64,000 nucleotides of DNA from JAVKSL01 sp039583695 (GTDB lineage Bacteria > Actinomycetota > Acidimicrobiia > Acidimicrobiales > JAJPHD01). Below, in pieces: positions 41,496 through 50,164 of this stretch. Position numbers and translations under genes: made by a program. Position 1 is the stretch's first letter; the number at the start of each line of letters is the position of its first letter. The stretch is taken from assembly GCA_039583695.1 (NCBI GenBank), contig JAVKSL010000004.1:1-64000 (forward strand). Reading direction: 5' to 3'. The notes beneath the pieces are model-generated. The model was not told the DNA's origin and searched no databases. It saw only the letters and a program-made list of their open reading frames with translations.

Positions 41496-43319
41496 TCAGC
41501 CCACAGTGACGCTCTTGGCCAGGTTGCGCGGGTGGTCAATGTCACGGCCAAGGTGACGAGCCACGTGGTAGGCCAGCAGCTGGAGTGGGATCGTCAGCAG
41601 GATCGGATCCAGCTCGGGCTCGTTACGGGGAACCGTGATGACATGATCGAACAGCGACGCGTCCAGCTCTCCTGCTTCGGTCGCCACCCCCACCACTGGC
41701 CCGCCGCGAGCACAGATCTCGGCGATCGTCGATAGGTTCTTCGCCCGCAGCTCATCCGCTGGCAGGACGGCCACGGTGGGCAGCTCAGGGCTGATCAGCG
41801 CCAGCGGTCCGTGTTTGAGCTCGGAGGCCGGATAGGCCTCGGCGTGAATGTAAGAGACCTCCTTGAGCTTCTGCGCCCCCTCTCTGGCAACCGGCCAGGC
41901 TGTCCCCCTCCCGACGAACATCACGCTGGATGCGCTGGCCACCTGCTCGGCAATCACCGAGATGTGGCCCTCGCCTTGCAGGATCTCCGCCGCCTGGCTC
42001 GGCAGGCGGCGCAACCCGTCCAGCAGACGGCGCCCATCGGCGGGACCCAGGTCGCGCACCCGGCCCAGGTGCAGGGCGAGCAGGGCCAGGGCCACCCCGG
42101 TCGAGGTGAACGACTTCGTGGAGGTGACCGAGCACTCTGGCCCGGCGTGAAGGTAGATGCCTCCCTCACACGCACGGGCGAGCGAGCTGCCCACCACGTT
42201 CACCACGCCCAACACCCTGGCTCCGCGCCGGGCCAGCTCCTCGACGGCAGCAAGGGTGTCGTAGGTCTCGCCCGACTGGCTGATGGCGACGTAGAGGGTG
42301 TCCGGCTCGATCACCGGGTTTCGGTGACGGTACTCCCCCGCCGGTTCCGCCTCAGCTGGCATCCGGGCGAGGCTCTCGATCAGGTTGGCCCCGAGCGCTC
42401 CGGCGTAGTACGCCGAGCCGCACCCGAGAAGGCGAACCCGGCGGAACTGGCGGGCAGCGCGGGCGTCCAGGTCCAGCCCGCCGAGCACCACCGAGGAGAA
42501 CCGCTCGTCGATGCGCCCCCGCAACGACCGCTCCAGCACGGTGGGTTGCTCGTGGATCTCCTTGTGCATGAAATCAGCGTGCCCGTCGGCGTCGTAGTGA
42601 CCCGACTCGGCCTCAACAGTTATCGGCAGCCGGGTGGTCACCCGGTCGTCGAGGGTGCTGGAGCGATAGCCGTCCCGGGTGAGCACCGCCAGCTCACCGT
42701 CCTCCAGATGCACCACCTGCTGGGTGAAGCGCACGAGGGCCGCCACGTCGGAAGCCACCAGGGTCTCGTGGTCACCGATGCCGAGGACCACAGAGCTACC
42801 ATTTCGTGCTGCGACGATGCGATCAGGGTGCCTGGCGTCCACGACGGCCAGCCCGTAGGTCCCTTCGACCATCGACAGGGCCTCGCGCACCGCGTCCTCC
42901 AGGCGCTCGGCACCCGAACGGGCGATCAGGTGAGCAAGCACCTCGGAGTCGGTCTCCGAGGTGAACACCACGCCCTCGACCTCGAGCTTGGCGCGCAGCT
43001 CGGCGGCATTCTCGAATATGCCGTTGTGCACGATGGCGATGCGACCACTTACGTCGGTGTGTGGATGTGCGTTGGCGTCGGTGGGCGCCCCGTGCGTGGC
43101 CCAGCGGGTGTGAGCAATGCCTGCATGACCGCCGACGCGGGCCGGCAGGCGAGCCTCGAGGTCGCGCACCCGCCCGGCGACCTTGTGAACTCGCAGGCGG
43201 CCGCCTCCCGCGACGGCCAGGCCGGCGGAGTCGTAGCCCCGGTACTCGAGGCGACGGAGCCCGTCGATCAGGACAGGAACTACTGGTTGGCCGCCTATGT
43301 AGCCGACAATGCCGCACAT
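41496..43319 (-). CDS. glmS: Glutamine-fructose-6-phosphate aminotransferase
   Basis: This 607-residue enzyme makes glucosamine-6-phosphate from fructose-6-phosphate and glutamine, the entry to amino-sugar and peptidoglycan synthesis. It begins MCGIVGYIGG with the nucleophile Cys after Met removal. The glutaminase domain shows HTRWATHGAPTDANAHPH and HNGIFENAAELR. Two SIS domains follow (LGCGSAYYAG, SQSGETYDTL, CSVTSTKSFTSTGVALALL). It ends LAKSVTVG, matching the conserved LAKSVTVE end. No glmS ribozyme is visible in the short upstream spacer. Confidence 0.97.
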   Translation of the reverse strand: MCGIVGYIGGQPVVPVLIDGLRRLEYRGYDSAGLAVAGGGRLRVHKVAGRVRDLEARLPARVGGHAGIAHTRWATHGAPTDANAHPHTDVSGRIAIVHNGIFENAAELRAKLEVEGVVFTSETDSEVLAHLIARSGAERLEDAVREALSMVEGTYGLAVVDARHPDRIVAARNGSSVVLGIGDHETLVASDVAALVRFTQQVVHLEDGELAVLTRDGYRSSTLDDRVTTRLPITVEAESGHYDADGHADFMHKEIHEQPTVLERSLRGRIDERFSSVVLGGLDLDARAARQFRRVRLLGCGSAYYAGALGANLIESLARMPAEAEPAGEYRHRNPVIEPDTLYVAISQSGETYDTLAAVEELARRGARVLGVVNVVGSSLARACEGGIYLHAGPECSVTSTKSFTSTGVALALLALHLGRVRDLGPADGRRLLDGLRRLPSQAAEILQGEGHISVIAEQVASASSVMFVGRGTAWPVAREGAQKLKEVSYIHAEAYPASELKHGPLALISPELPTVAVLPADELRAKNLSTIAEICARGGPVVGVATEAGELDASLFDHVITVPRNEPELDPILLTIPLQLLAYHVARHLGRDIDHPRNLAKSVTVG

Positions 43320-43339
43320 GTTTAGGATTGTCCTTTCGG

Positions 43340-43621
43340 TCAGCCGTACACGATACGGCGAAGCTGGCGTAGCGAGAGGCGGGGCGGAGCGACTAGGCGG
43401 TGCTCCAGCTCAGCCGAGATCTGCGTGAATATGGCCGGGTTGGTCAGGCCGGCCGCCTGCAGCTCCCGGTGGCGGCGGCGCACCAGCACCTCGATGGTCT
43501 CGGCAAAATACGCCGTCACCTCGGCCACCACCCGGGCCGCCTCCCCCCGGTCGAGGGCGGTGGTATGGACCAAGCGGCTCACGAGGTCCTGGTGGGTAGG
43601 TTGCAGTGCTAGGACGCTCAC
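43340..43621 (-). CDS. Conserved small actinobacterial protein
   Basis: The 93-residue frame starts at GTG with VSVLALQPTHQDLVSRLVHTT and continues GEAARVVAEVTAYFAETIEVLVRRRHRELQAAGL and EHRLVAPPRLSLRQLRRIVYG. It is helical, soluble and well composed. An upstream TTG at 43657 would overlap the adjacent palindrome, so the GTG at 43621 is preferred. It lies between aroE and glmS on the same strand. Homologues in actinobacteria are uncharacterised. Confidence 0.65.
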   Translation of the reverse strand: MSVLALQPTHQDLVSRLVHTTALDRGEAARVVAEVTAYFAETIEVLVRRRHRELQAAGLTNPAIFTQISAELEHRLVAPPRLSLRQLRRIVYG

Positions 43622-43655
43622 CCACTCAACTATGCCATGCTCTCGGTCCAAGTGC

Positions 43656-43687
43656 AACTATTTTGCCCGAATCCGGGCAAAATAGTT
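43656..43687 (-). terminator. 14-bp-arm hairpin directly after aroE
   Basis: AACTATTTTGCCCG at 43656-43669 and CGGGCAAAATAGTT at 43674-43687 are perfect inverted copies with a 4-nt loop. The hairpin begins at the aroE stop codon, where an intrinsic terminator is expected. Because of its symmetry it could also be an operator for the following small gene. It lacks a separate U-tract. Confidence 0.6.
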
Positions 43688-44589
43688 CAGATATCGGCGG
43701 CTGCCGCGGCGGCACGCATCGCATCCAGGGGTGCGCTCTGAGCAGTCCAGAGCCGAAAAGAGTGGGCAGCCTGGTGCACCAGCATCCCCAGCCCGCCAAC
43801 TGCGATTGCTCCGCGTGCCGCTGCAGCCTCCACCAGCGGGGTGCGTCGCGGGTGATAGACCAGGTCCACCAGCACCTGGCCCGGTCCGAGGCGCTCGACC
43901 GGCACAGCCAGCAGCCCGGTCAGGGCCGACTCGGTCGCTGCCCCAGCCATCCCGAGCGGGGCCGACTCGGTCGCTGCCCCAGCCATGCCGAGCGGCGTGG
44001 CGTTCACCACCAGGTCCACCCCCTCGACCTCCTCGGCGACACCGACCCGACCGATCCCGCCTGCCAGGGCCACGGCAGCCTCAGCCCGGTGGCGGCTCCG
44101 GTTGACCACCACCACCGACGCCGCCCCAGCCGAGGCAAGCGCCAGGACAACTGCCCGCGCTGAGCCGCCGGCACCCACCACCAGACAGCTCCGACCAGCA
44201 GGATCGAAGCCCTCGTCCAACCGGAGCGCATCGAGGAACCCCGACCCGTCGGTGCTCTCCCCCACCAGCTCCTCGCCCACCCGGACCACGGTGTTGAGCG
44301 CGCCCAGCGCTGCCGCCGTGGGACTCAACCGGTCCAGGTGAGGAAGCACCGCGGCCTTGTGGGGCATCGTGACGTTCAATCCCTCGAGACCGAGTGCCCG
44401 AGCACCCGCCACTGCTGCTCCCACCCCGCCCGCCGCTACAGGCAGTGCAACGTAGACCCAATCGAGGCCCAGAGCCGCAAAGGCCGCGTTGTGAAGCACT
44501 GGAGACAACGAGTGGCGAACCGGATCCCCGATGACCCCAACCAGTCGCGTAATGCCAGTGGGCCAAGAGCCAGTGGACCGCTCGGTCAA
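43687..44589 (-). CDS. aroE: Shikimate dehydrogenase
   Basis: This enzyme reduces 3-dehydroshikimate to shikimate with NADPH in the aromatic pathway. The 300-residue protein shows IGDPVRHSLSPVLHNAAFAALGLD, the catalytic-Lys loop GLNVTMPHKAAVLPHLD, TDGSGFLDAL, and the NADP site LVVGAGGSARAVVLALA. NATPLGMAG follows. A 36-bp unit is duplicated at 43925-43996, doubling PLGMAGAATESA, so the second NATPLGM-type loop is lengthened by 12 residues. It is coupled (ATGA-type) to mltG. Confidence 0.93.
   Translation of the reverse strand: MTERSTGSWPTGITRLVGVIGDPVRHSLSPVLHNAAFAALGLDWVYVALPVAAGGVGAAVAGARALGLEGLNVTMPHKAAVLPHLDRLSPTAAALGALNTVVRVGEELVGESTDGSGFLDALRLDEGFDPAGRSCLVVGAGGSARAVVLALASAGAASVVVVNRSRHRAEAAVALAGGIGRVGVAEEVEGVDLVVNATPLGMAGAATESAPLGMAGAATESALTGLLAVPVERLGPGQVLVDLVYHPRRTPLVEAAAARGAIAVGGLGMLVHQAAHSFRLWTAQSAPLDAMRAAAAAADI
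43925..43996 (-). repeat. 36-bp tandem duplication inside aroE
   Basis: Two 36-bp units at 43925-43960 and 43961-43996 differ at two positions. They are in frame and add an extra GMAGAATESAPL. Unlike the other repeats here it falls in an enzyme loop next to the NADP-binding domain. Confidence 0.9.
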
Positions 44590-45605
44590 GAAAGACCCAG
44601 GCTCTGCGCCTTGGCCTCGTTGGCCAGCTGGCAGGAGTAGCTATGACAAAACGCCTCTGCACCGTCCTGATTTACAACCACGAAGTAGAGCCAGTTGCCC
44701 GGTGTCGGGTGCAGGGCGGCATCCAGGGCCTCGATCCCCGGAGAGGCGATTGGGGTCGGGGGAAGGCCCTTCACCTCGTAGCTGTTATAAGGGGAGTTGG
44801 GATCGACGTACTTCGCGTCCTGGGTGAGGGGTTTGCCCCCGTTTGCGTATACCACCGTGGCATCGATATCCAACGCCATCCCTTGAGCCAGACGGTTGTA
44901 GATGACCCGGGCGACCTTGGCCATGTCAGTTGGAGCGTTGGCCTCCTTGATGACCAGCGACGCCACGATCACCGCCTGGTATGGGGTGACCCCGACCTTG
45001 GCCGCCCCCTGGGCCAAGTTGATCGAGGTCGCCTCCTGGTCGAACGCGCTCACCATCATCTGCAGTATTGCCTGGTCGGACGTGCTGGCGGGAAAGGAGT
45101 AGGTGGCAGGAAACAACAGACCCTCCAGATTGTCCGCACCGCCAGGTTCGTACGGCGAGGTGACCTGGCCGCTCCTTGCCTCGGCCAAGAACCCCGAAGC
45201 GCTATGCCCCGGGATCTGGCCCACCCTGGCGGCTATCTGAGCCAGCGAGAAGCCCTCCGGGATGACCAGGTGAACCAGCGGGGGCCCCTTGGACAGCGTC
45301 GACAAGATCTGAGCGTAAGGCTCATGGCGAGCAAGCACGTAAGTCCCCGCATCTATCGTCGGCGCTCCGTGCGCACGAAGATAGTTCCGGAAGACAAAGG
45401 TGCTGCCAATCACCCCATCCTTGGACAGGGTCGGGGCCAGGGACGACAGACCCTCACCGGCCGGCACCACCACGGTGACCGGTGCGCCCCCCGCCGACGA
45501 GCGAACCTGGCCGAGCACCCAGGCCCAGGTGCCGCCCGCGAGGCCGATAAGCAGGGCGAGCACGCCAAGACCCACGTAAAGACCCCGTCGATGAGCCTTC
45601 CTCAC
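44586..45605 (-). CDS. mltG: Endolytic murein transglycosylase MltG
   Basis: This 339-residue single-span membrane enzyme has the YceG fold. The N-terminal anchor is LYVGLGVLALLIGLAGGTWAW, then a LysM-like part (VTVVVPAGEGLSSLAPTLSKDGVI) and the catalytic domain. Landmarks are NLEGLLFPATYSF, the catalytic-Glu region ASLVIKEANAPTD, VIYNRLAQGMALDIDATVVYA and SPYNSYEVKGLPPTPIASPG. It cuts nascent glycan strands outside the membrane. The GTG at 45605 overlaps the ruvX stop, so the longer frame upstream is spurious. Confidence 0.93.
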   Translation of the reverse strand: MRKAHRRGLYVGLGVLALLIGLAGGTWAWVLGQVRSSAGGAPVTVVVPAGEGLSSLAPTLSKDGVIGSTFVFRNYLRAHGAPTIDAGTYVLARHEPYAQILSTLSKGPPLVHLVIPEGFSLAQIAARVGQIPGHSASGFLAEARSGQVTSPYEPGGADNLEGLLFPATYSFPASTSDQAILQMMVSAFDQEATSINLAQGAAKVGVTPYQAVIVASLVIKEANAPTDMAKVARVIYNRLAQGMALDIDATVVYANGGKPLTQDAKYVDPNSPYNSYEVKGLPPTPIASPGIEALDAALHPTPGNWLYFVVVNQDGAEAFCHSYSCQLANEAKAQSLGLS

Positions 45606-46036
45606 GACGCGGCACCACCACTGAACAAACGCCGGTCCAGCCAGGCCTGCAAGAGCACTGCGGCGGCAGCGCTGTCGATAACTACCCTCTGGTGCCGGGA
45701 GCGCCGCCCGGCAACCTGCATCCCCCTCGCTGCGCTCACCGTCGAGAGTCGCTCGTCGCAAACCTCGACCGGCACCCCCAAGGCGGCGCGCAGCGAGGCG
45801 GCCTCGGACATGGCCGCCCGAGCCGCTGGACCCATGCGACCATCCATCGACAGCGGCAAGCCAACAACCAGCACCTCGGCCCCCGTCTCGGCCACCAGCG
45901 CCGCAATCGCAGCTTGATCTCTCACCAGATTCCCCGATCTCACGATGGTTGTGTAGGGGGACGCGAGGGTCCCCCGGCTGTCGCTCAGCGCCACACCGAT
46001 CCTTACCGAGCCCAGGTCCAGCCCGAGGGCCTTCAC
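45602..46036 (-). CDS. ruvX: Putative pre-16S rRNA nuclease / Holliday-junction resolvase (YqgF)
   Basis: The 144-residue RNase H-fold protein starts MKALGLDLGSVRIGVALSD (first catalytic Asp in LDLG). It has LVVGLPLSMDGRMGPAARA, VEVCDERLSTVSAARGM and the final Asp in VIDSAAAAVLLQ. YqgF matures 16S rRNA 5' ends. It lies between alaS and mltG with overlapping starts and stops, the usual actinobacterial order. Confidence 0.93.
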   Translation of the reverse strand: MKALGLDLGSVRIGVALSDSRGTLASPYTTIVRSGNLVRDQAAIAALVAETGAEVLVVGLPLSMDGRMGPAARAAMSEAASLRAALGVPVEVCDERLSTVSAARGMQVAGRRSRHQRVVIDSAAAAVLLQAWLDRRLFSGGAAS

Positions 46037-48648
46037 AGGTCCCCCGGGGCAGCCGGGCCTTCTCCGGGCGCCAGCCCGGGCTGACCCCGCACCAGCCCGA
46101 GCTGACCCCGTACCAGCCCGAGTGACTCGTCTATGCGCCCGGCGTTCCGCCCCCCGGCGATGGCCAGCTCGGGGTCCCGACCGCCTCCGCCACCGACAAG
46201 CCGGGCAGCCCCCGCCAGCAGCTCTGAGGCCACCAGGCCAGACGCCTTGGACACGGCGGCCACCAGGGCCACCCCCTTGCTGTCAGGCGAGCCGATCAAC
46301 ACCACAGCTCTCACACCGGGCCGGTCCCGTACCGCCACGGCCAGGGTCCGTAGCTCGTCACTCGTGGCGCCGTCCCGCCTGGACACCACCAAGCCATCGG
46401 ATGCGACCGAAGCCAGGGCATCCGCCTCCCCCCTCAGCGCCTGAGCCCGCAGGGCCTTCAGCTCTTCGCTGGCCACCCTCGCCCGTTCCGCCAGCCTCTC
46501 CACCCACTCGGGCACGTCGGCAACCTGCGGCGCTCTGAGCAGCTCGGCGGCTCGGACCAGCAAATGCTCCTCCTCCCGGACATGAGCCAGCGACACCTTG
46601 CCGGTCAGCGCCTCGATCCGGCGGGTGTTGGCACCGATCGAGGCCTCGGAGACTATCTTGACCAGCCCTACCGCGCCCAGCGACGAAACATGCGTCCCCC
46701 CGCACAGCTCCACCGACCGCCCGGCGCGCACCACCCGCACCCTCTCGCCGTAGCGGTCCCCGAAGAACGCTATCGCCCCCAGGGCGTCTGCCTCCGAGCG
46801 CGAGACCTCCTCGGTGACCACCGTGTCGTTCGCCAGCACGGCGGCGTTCACCAGATCCTCGACCCGCTCGATCTCGGCGGGGGTGAGCCCCCCGAAGTGG
46901 CTGAAGTCAAACCGCAACCGATCCGGCGCGACCAAGGACCCCTGCTGGGAGACATGGGACCCCAGCACTTCGCGCAGCGCCCACTGCATCACGTGCGTGG
47001 CGGTGTGGTTGCGCCTGATGGCGGCCCGGCGCTCGGCGTCCACCTCAGCCACCACCTCCTGGCCCGGCCACATCTCCCCCTCGAAGACCACATGGTGTCG
47101 GATCAGCCCAGGCAGTGCTGCGGTGGTGTCGGTCACCCGCGCCCGCCCCGTCTCTGTGGTGACGAACCCCGTGTCCCCCACCTGACCACCGCCCTCGGCA
47201 TAGAAGGGCGTGACATCCAAGAACAGCTCGCCGTCCCCAATCTGCAGAATATGCCCGGTGGTCGCGCACCCCTCGTATCCACGAAACTCGGTGGTGCCAA
47301 ACTCCTCCAGCAGCTCGCGATACCTGCCCAGTCGATCGAGGTCCGCTCCCGGGCCGGCCCCCGCAACCCGGGCGCGGGTGCGCTGGGCGGCCATCTCCGC
47401 CTCGAATCCGGCCACGTCCACGCTCACCCCGCGCTCAGCTGCGATCTCGCGGGTGAGGTCGATCGGGAAGCCGTGGGTGTCGTGAAGGCGAAACGCCACG
47501 GGTCCTGACAGACCTCCGGCGCCAGTGCTGCCCAGCTCGTTGTCCAGGATGGCCAGCCCAGTCCGCAGCGTCTGGCGAAATCGCTCCTCCTCCCGCTCCA
47601 GGATCCCGTGGACAAAGTCGGCCTGACGTGCCAGCGTGGGGTACGCCCCGCTCATCACCTCGACCACCGTGGCCGACAACGGCGCCATGACCTGGGTGCT
47701 GACCCCGAGCTGATGGGCGTGGCGGACTGCCCGGCGGATGATCCGCCGCAGCACGTAGCCCCGGCCCTCGTTGGAGGGAAAGACCCCGTCGCTGATCAGG
47801 AAGCTCGCCGAGCGGGCGTGGTCTGCCAGGATGCGCAAGCACACGTCGGAGCTGGGCGCGGCGCCGTAGCGCCGCCCGGTAACCGCGGCGGCCGCGCCCA
47901 CCAGGGGGACCATCAAGTCGGTGTCGAACACCGAGTCGACTCCCTGGAGGATGCAGGCCAGCCGCTCGAGGCCCGCCCCGGTGTCGATGTTCTTGCGCGG
48001 CAGCTCGACCAGCGTGTCGTCACCTCTCTGGAGGTACTGGGTGAAGACCAGGTTCCAAAACTCGACGAAGCGCTCCTCCGAGCCCTTCGCCGGGCCGCCG
48101 CCGGGTCCGTAGGCTTCTCCCTTGTCCCAGAACAGCTCGGAGGACGGCCCGCACGGTCCGGTCTCGCCCATACGCCAGAAGTTGTCGTCCCCCATCCGCT
48201 GGATCCGCTCGGGGCTGAGGCCCACGGCGTCGGCCCAGATCGCGTGGGCCTCGTCGTCGCTGTCGTGGACTGTCACCCACAGGCGCTCGGGGTCGAGACC
48301 CAGAACCTCGGTGACCAGCTCATAGGCCCAGGCAATGGCCTCGGACTTGAAGTAGTCCCCGAAGCTGAAGTTCCCGAGCATCTCCAGCAGCGTGAGGTGC
48401 CGGGTGCTGCGCCCGATCGCCTCGATGTCGTCGTGGCGCCCGCTCACCCGCAGGCAGCGCTGCACCGACACCAGGCGAGGGGCCGGCGGGACCTCGTCGC
48501 CGGCAAAGTACCCCTTGAACGGCACCATGCCCGCAACGGTGAACAGCAGGGTGGGGTCGTGGGGGATCAGGCTGGCGGAGGGTACCGCCAGGTGGCCTCG
48601 CTCGACAAAGAAACTGGTGAATGCGGCCCGCAGCCCGTTGGAGTCCAT
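46033..48648 (-). CDS. alaS: Alanyl-tRNA synthetase
   Basis: This 871-residue class II synthetase charges tRNA-Ala. The catalytic core starts LRAAFTSFFVERGHLAVPSASLIPHDPTLLFTVAGM. The editing domain has HTATHVMQWALREVLG and CGGTHVSSLGAVGLVKIVSE. A coiled region and the C-Ala domain with GGGGRDPELAIAGGRN follow. The C-terminus beyond the glycine-rich motif is extended by repeated LGLVRGQ, from two near-identical 21-bp units at about 46080-46121. It heads the alaS-ruvX-mltG-aroE operon. Confidence 0.97.
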   Translation of the reverse strand: MDSNGLRAAFTSFFVERGHLAVPSASLIPHDPTLLFTVAGMVPFKGYFAGDEVPPAPRLVSVQRCLRVSGRHDDIEAIGRSTRHLTLLEMLGNFSFGDYFKSEAIAWAYELVTEVLGLDPERLWVTVHDSDDEAHAIWADAVGLSPERIQRMGDDNFWRMGETGPCGPSSELFWDKGEAYGPGGGPAKGSEERFVEFWNLVFTQYLQRGDDTLVELPRKNIDTGAGLERLACILQGVDSVFDTDLMVPLVGAAAAVTGRRYGAAPSSDVCLRILADHARSASFLISDGVFPSNEGRGYVLRRIIRRAVRHAHQLGVSTQVMAPLSATVVEVMSGAYPTLARQADFVHGILEREEERFRQTLRTGLAILDNELGSTGAGGLSGPVAFRLHDTHGFPIDLTREIAAERGVSVDVAGFEAEMAAQRTRARVAGAGPGADLDRLGRYRELLEEFGTTEFRGYEGCATTGHILQIGDGELFLDVTPFYAEGGGQVGDTGFVTTETGRARVTDTTAALPGLIRHHVVFEGEMWPGQEVVAEVDAERRAAIRRNHTATHVMQWALREVLGSHVSQQGSLVAPDRLRFDFSHFGGLTPAEIERVEDLVNAAVLANDTVVTEEVSRSEADALGAIAFFGDRYGERVRVVRAGRSVELCGGTHVSSLGAVGLVKIVSEASIGANTRRIEALTGKVSLAHVREEEHLLVRAAELLRAPQVADVPEWVERLAERARVASEELKALRAQALRGEADALASVASDGLVVSRRDGATSDELRTLAVAVRDRPGVRAVVLIGSPDSKGVALVAAVSKASGLVASELLAGAARLVGGGGGRDPELAIAGGRNAGRIDESLGLVRGQLGLVRGQPGLAPGEGPAAPGDL

Positions 48649-48784
48649 CTCGGCTGCACAGCCTAACGCCGAGCGGCGACGCGGGCCGGTCCGAGCCGTG
48701 CTCGTCCAGCGCCGGCGCCGAAGCTGTCGCGGTTGTGCCCCTCTTAGGGGCGTAAGCGCGATAGCTTCGACTACCTTGGCCCAA

Positions 48785-50164
48785 ATGCGAGTGCTGCTGG
48801 TGTCGACCTACGAGCTCGGGCATCAACCCCTTCACGTGGCCTCCCCCGCCGCAGCCCTGAGCGCGGCCGGCCACGAGGTGCGCTGCTTGGACCTAGCGGT
48901 CCAGCCCTGGGTCGGGGACGATGATGATGCGCTCGCGTGGGCCGAGGCGGTGGGATTCTCGGTGCCGATGCACACGGCCATGCGCCTCGCCCTGGCAGCT
49001 GCTCGGCTGGTACGAGCACGACGCCCGGGCATCCCTATCTGCCTATACGGCCTGTACGCCCAGGTCAGCGCGGAGCTGACGCTCGGCGCCATAGCTGATC
49101 GGGTCATCGCCGGGGAGTACGAGCCAGCCCTCCTGGATTGGGTCCACGGCCTGACGACAACCTCCCCAGGGCCGGCCGCGGGGGACGGCCCCCTGTCCGT
49201 CGAGCTGGGCCGCTCGAGCTTCTCGGTACCGGCGCGCCACCTTTTGCCCCCCCTGGAGCGATACGCCCGCCTGCTAATCGGCGACGAGCGCCGCCTTGTG
49301 GGTTACGTGGAGGCGACTCACGGCTGCTCCCACCGATGCGGGCATTGCCCGGTCCCCGTCGTCTACGACGGCCGGACTCGTGCCGTCGAAGGCCAAGTCG
49401 TGCTGGCGGATGTGCAACAGCTGGTGGCGAGTGGGGCACAGCACCTGACCTACGGTGATCCTGATTTCTTGAATAGGCCGGCTCACGCGTTGGGTGTGGC
49501 GAGGGCGGTGCACGACGCCTTTCCGGGCCTCACCTTCGACGCCACCGTCAAGGTCACCCACATCCTGCGCCATGAGTCGATCTGGGCCGAGATGGCCCAG
49601 ATCGGCTGCCTGTTCGTCGTCTCAGCCTTCGAGTCTGTGGACGAGGCCACGCTGGTGCGCCTCGGCAAGGGCCACACCGTGGCCGACGCCGCCAGGGCGG
49701 TCGGCCTGCTGCGGGAGCACGGCATCGAGATCCGGCCGTCCTGGCTGCCGTTCACGCCATGGACCACGCATGCGCAGGTGGCGGATCTGGTCGGCTTCGT
49801 GGCGGCACACGACCTGGTGCCCAACGTGGACCCGGTGCATTACTCGATACGGCTGTTGATCCCGGATGGCTCGTTGCTGCTCCGCAGGCCGGACCTCAAC
49901 TTGGACACCTACGACGCCGGGGCACTGGGCTGGGCCTGGCACAACCCCGACCCCTCGGTGGACGCACTGCAGGTGGAGCTGGCTGAGATTGCCGAGGTGG
50001 CCGCGGCGAGCGGGGAGCCGGTGGAGGACACCTTCGGCCGGGTGTGCGAGGCGGTGGGGATCCGACCGGCGTTGGCGGGCCCGGGCGCGGCGGCGGGGCG
50101 GCCCCGGCTGAGCGAGGCCTGGTTCTGCTGCGCCGAACCCACAGCCAGCCAGTGGCGATCGTGA
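48785..50164 (+). CDS. CCAEP-tail radical SAM protein with B12-binding-like N-terminus
   Basis: The 459-residue protein begins with a Rossmann-like segment (MRVLLVSTYELGHQPLHVAS, like the B12-binding domains of radical SAM enzymes). The radical SAM core has CX3CX2C at C181, C185, C188 (ATHGCSHRCGHCPV), then a TIM-barrel with LTYGDPDFLNRPAHAL and FVVSAFESVDEATLVRLGKGH. The C-terminal tail reads WFCCAEPTA (C448, C449). Tails of CUAEP, with selenocysteine, or CCAEP define a named radical SAM family, so this is the Cys/Cys form. The substrate is unknown. The aldo/keto reductase start overlaps its stop. Confidence 0.88.
   Translation: MRVLLVSTYELGHQPLHVASPAAALSAAGHEVRCLDLAVQPWVGDDDDALAWAEAVGFSVPMHTAMRLALAAARLVRARRPGIPICLYGLYAQVSAELTLGAIADRVIAGEYEPALLDWVHGLTTTSPGPAAGDGPLSVELGRSSFSVPARHLLPPLERYARLLIGDERRLVGYVEATHGCSHRCGHCPVPVVYDGRTRAVEGQVVLADVQQLVASGAQHLTYGDPDFLNRPAHALGVARAVHDAFPGLTFDATVKVTHILRHESIWAEMAQIGCLFVVSAFESVDEATLVRLGKGHTVADAARAVGLLREHGIEIRPSWLPFTPWTTHAQVADLVGFVAAHDLVPNVDPVHYSIRLLIPDGSLLLRRPDLNLDTYDAGALGWAWHNPDPSVDALQVELAEIAEVAAASGEPVEDTFGRVCEAVGIRPALAGPGAAAGRPRLSEAWFCCAEPTASQWRS

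Noticed and set aside
43320..43339. glmS ribozyme
   Set aside because: The upstream spacer is only about 20 bp and has no ribozyme core.
46564..47508. Plus-strand frame of over 300 codons inside alaS
   Set aside because: It lies entirely opposite conserved AlaS editing-domain sequence and has no domain of its own.
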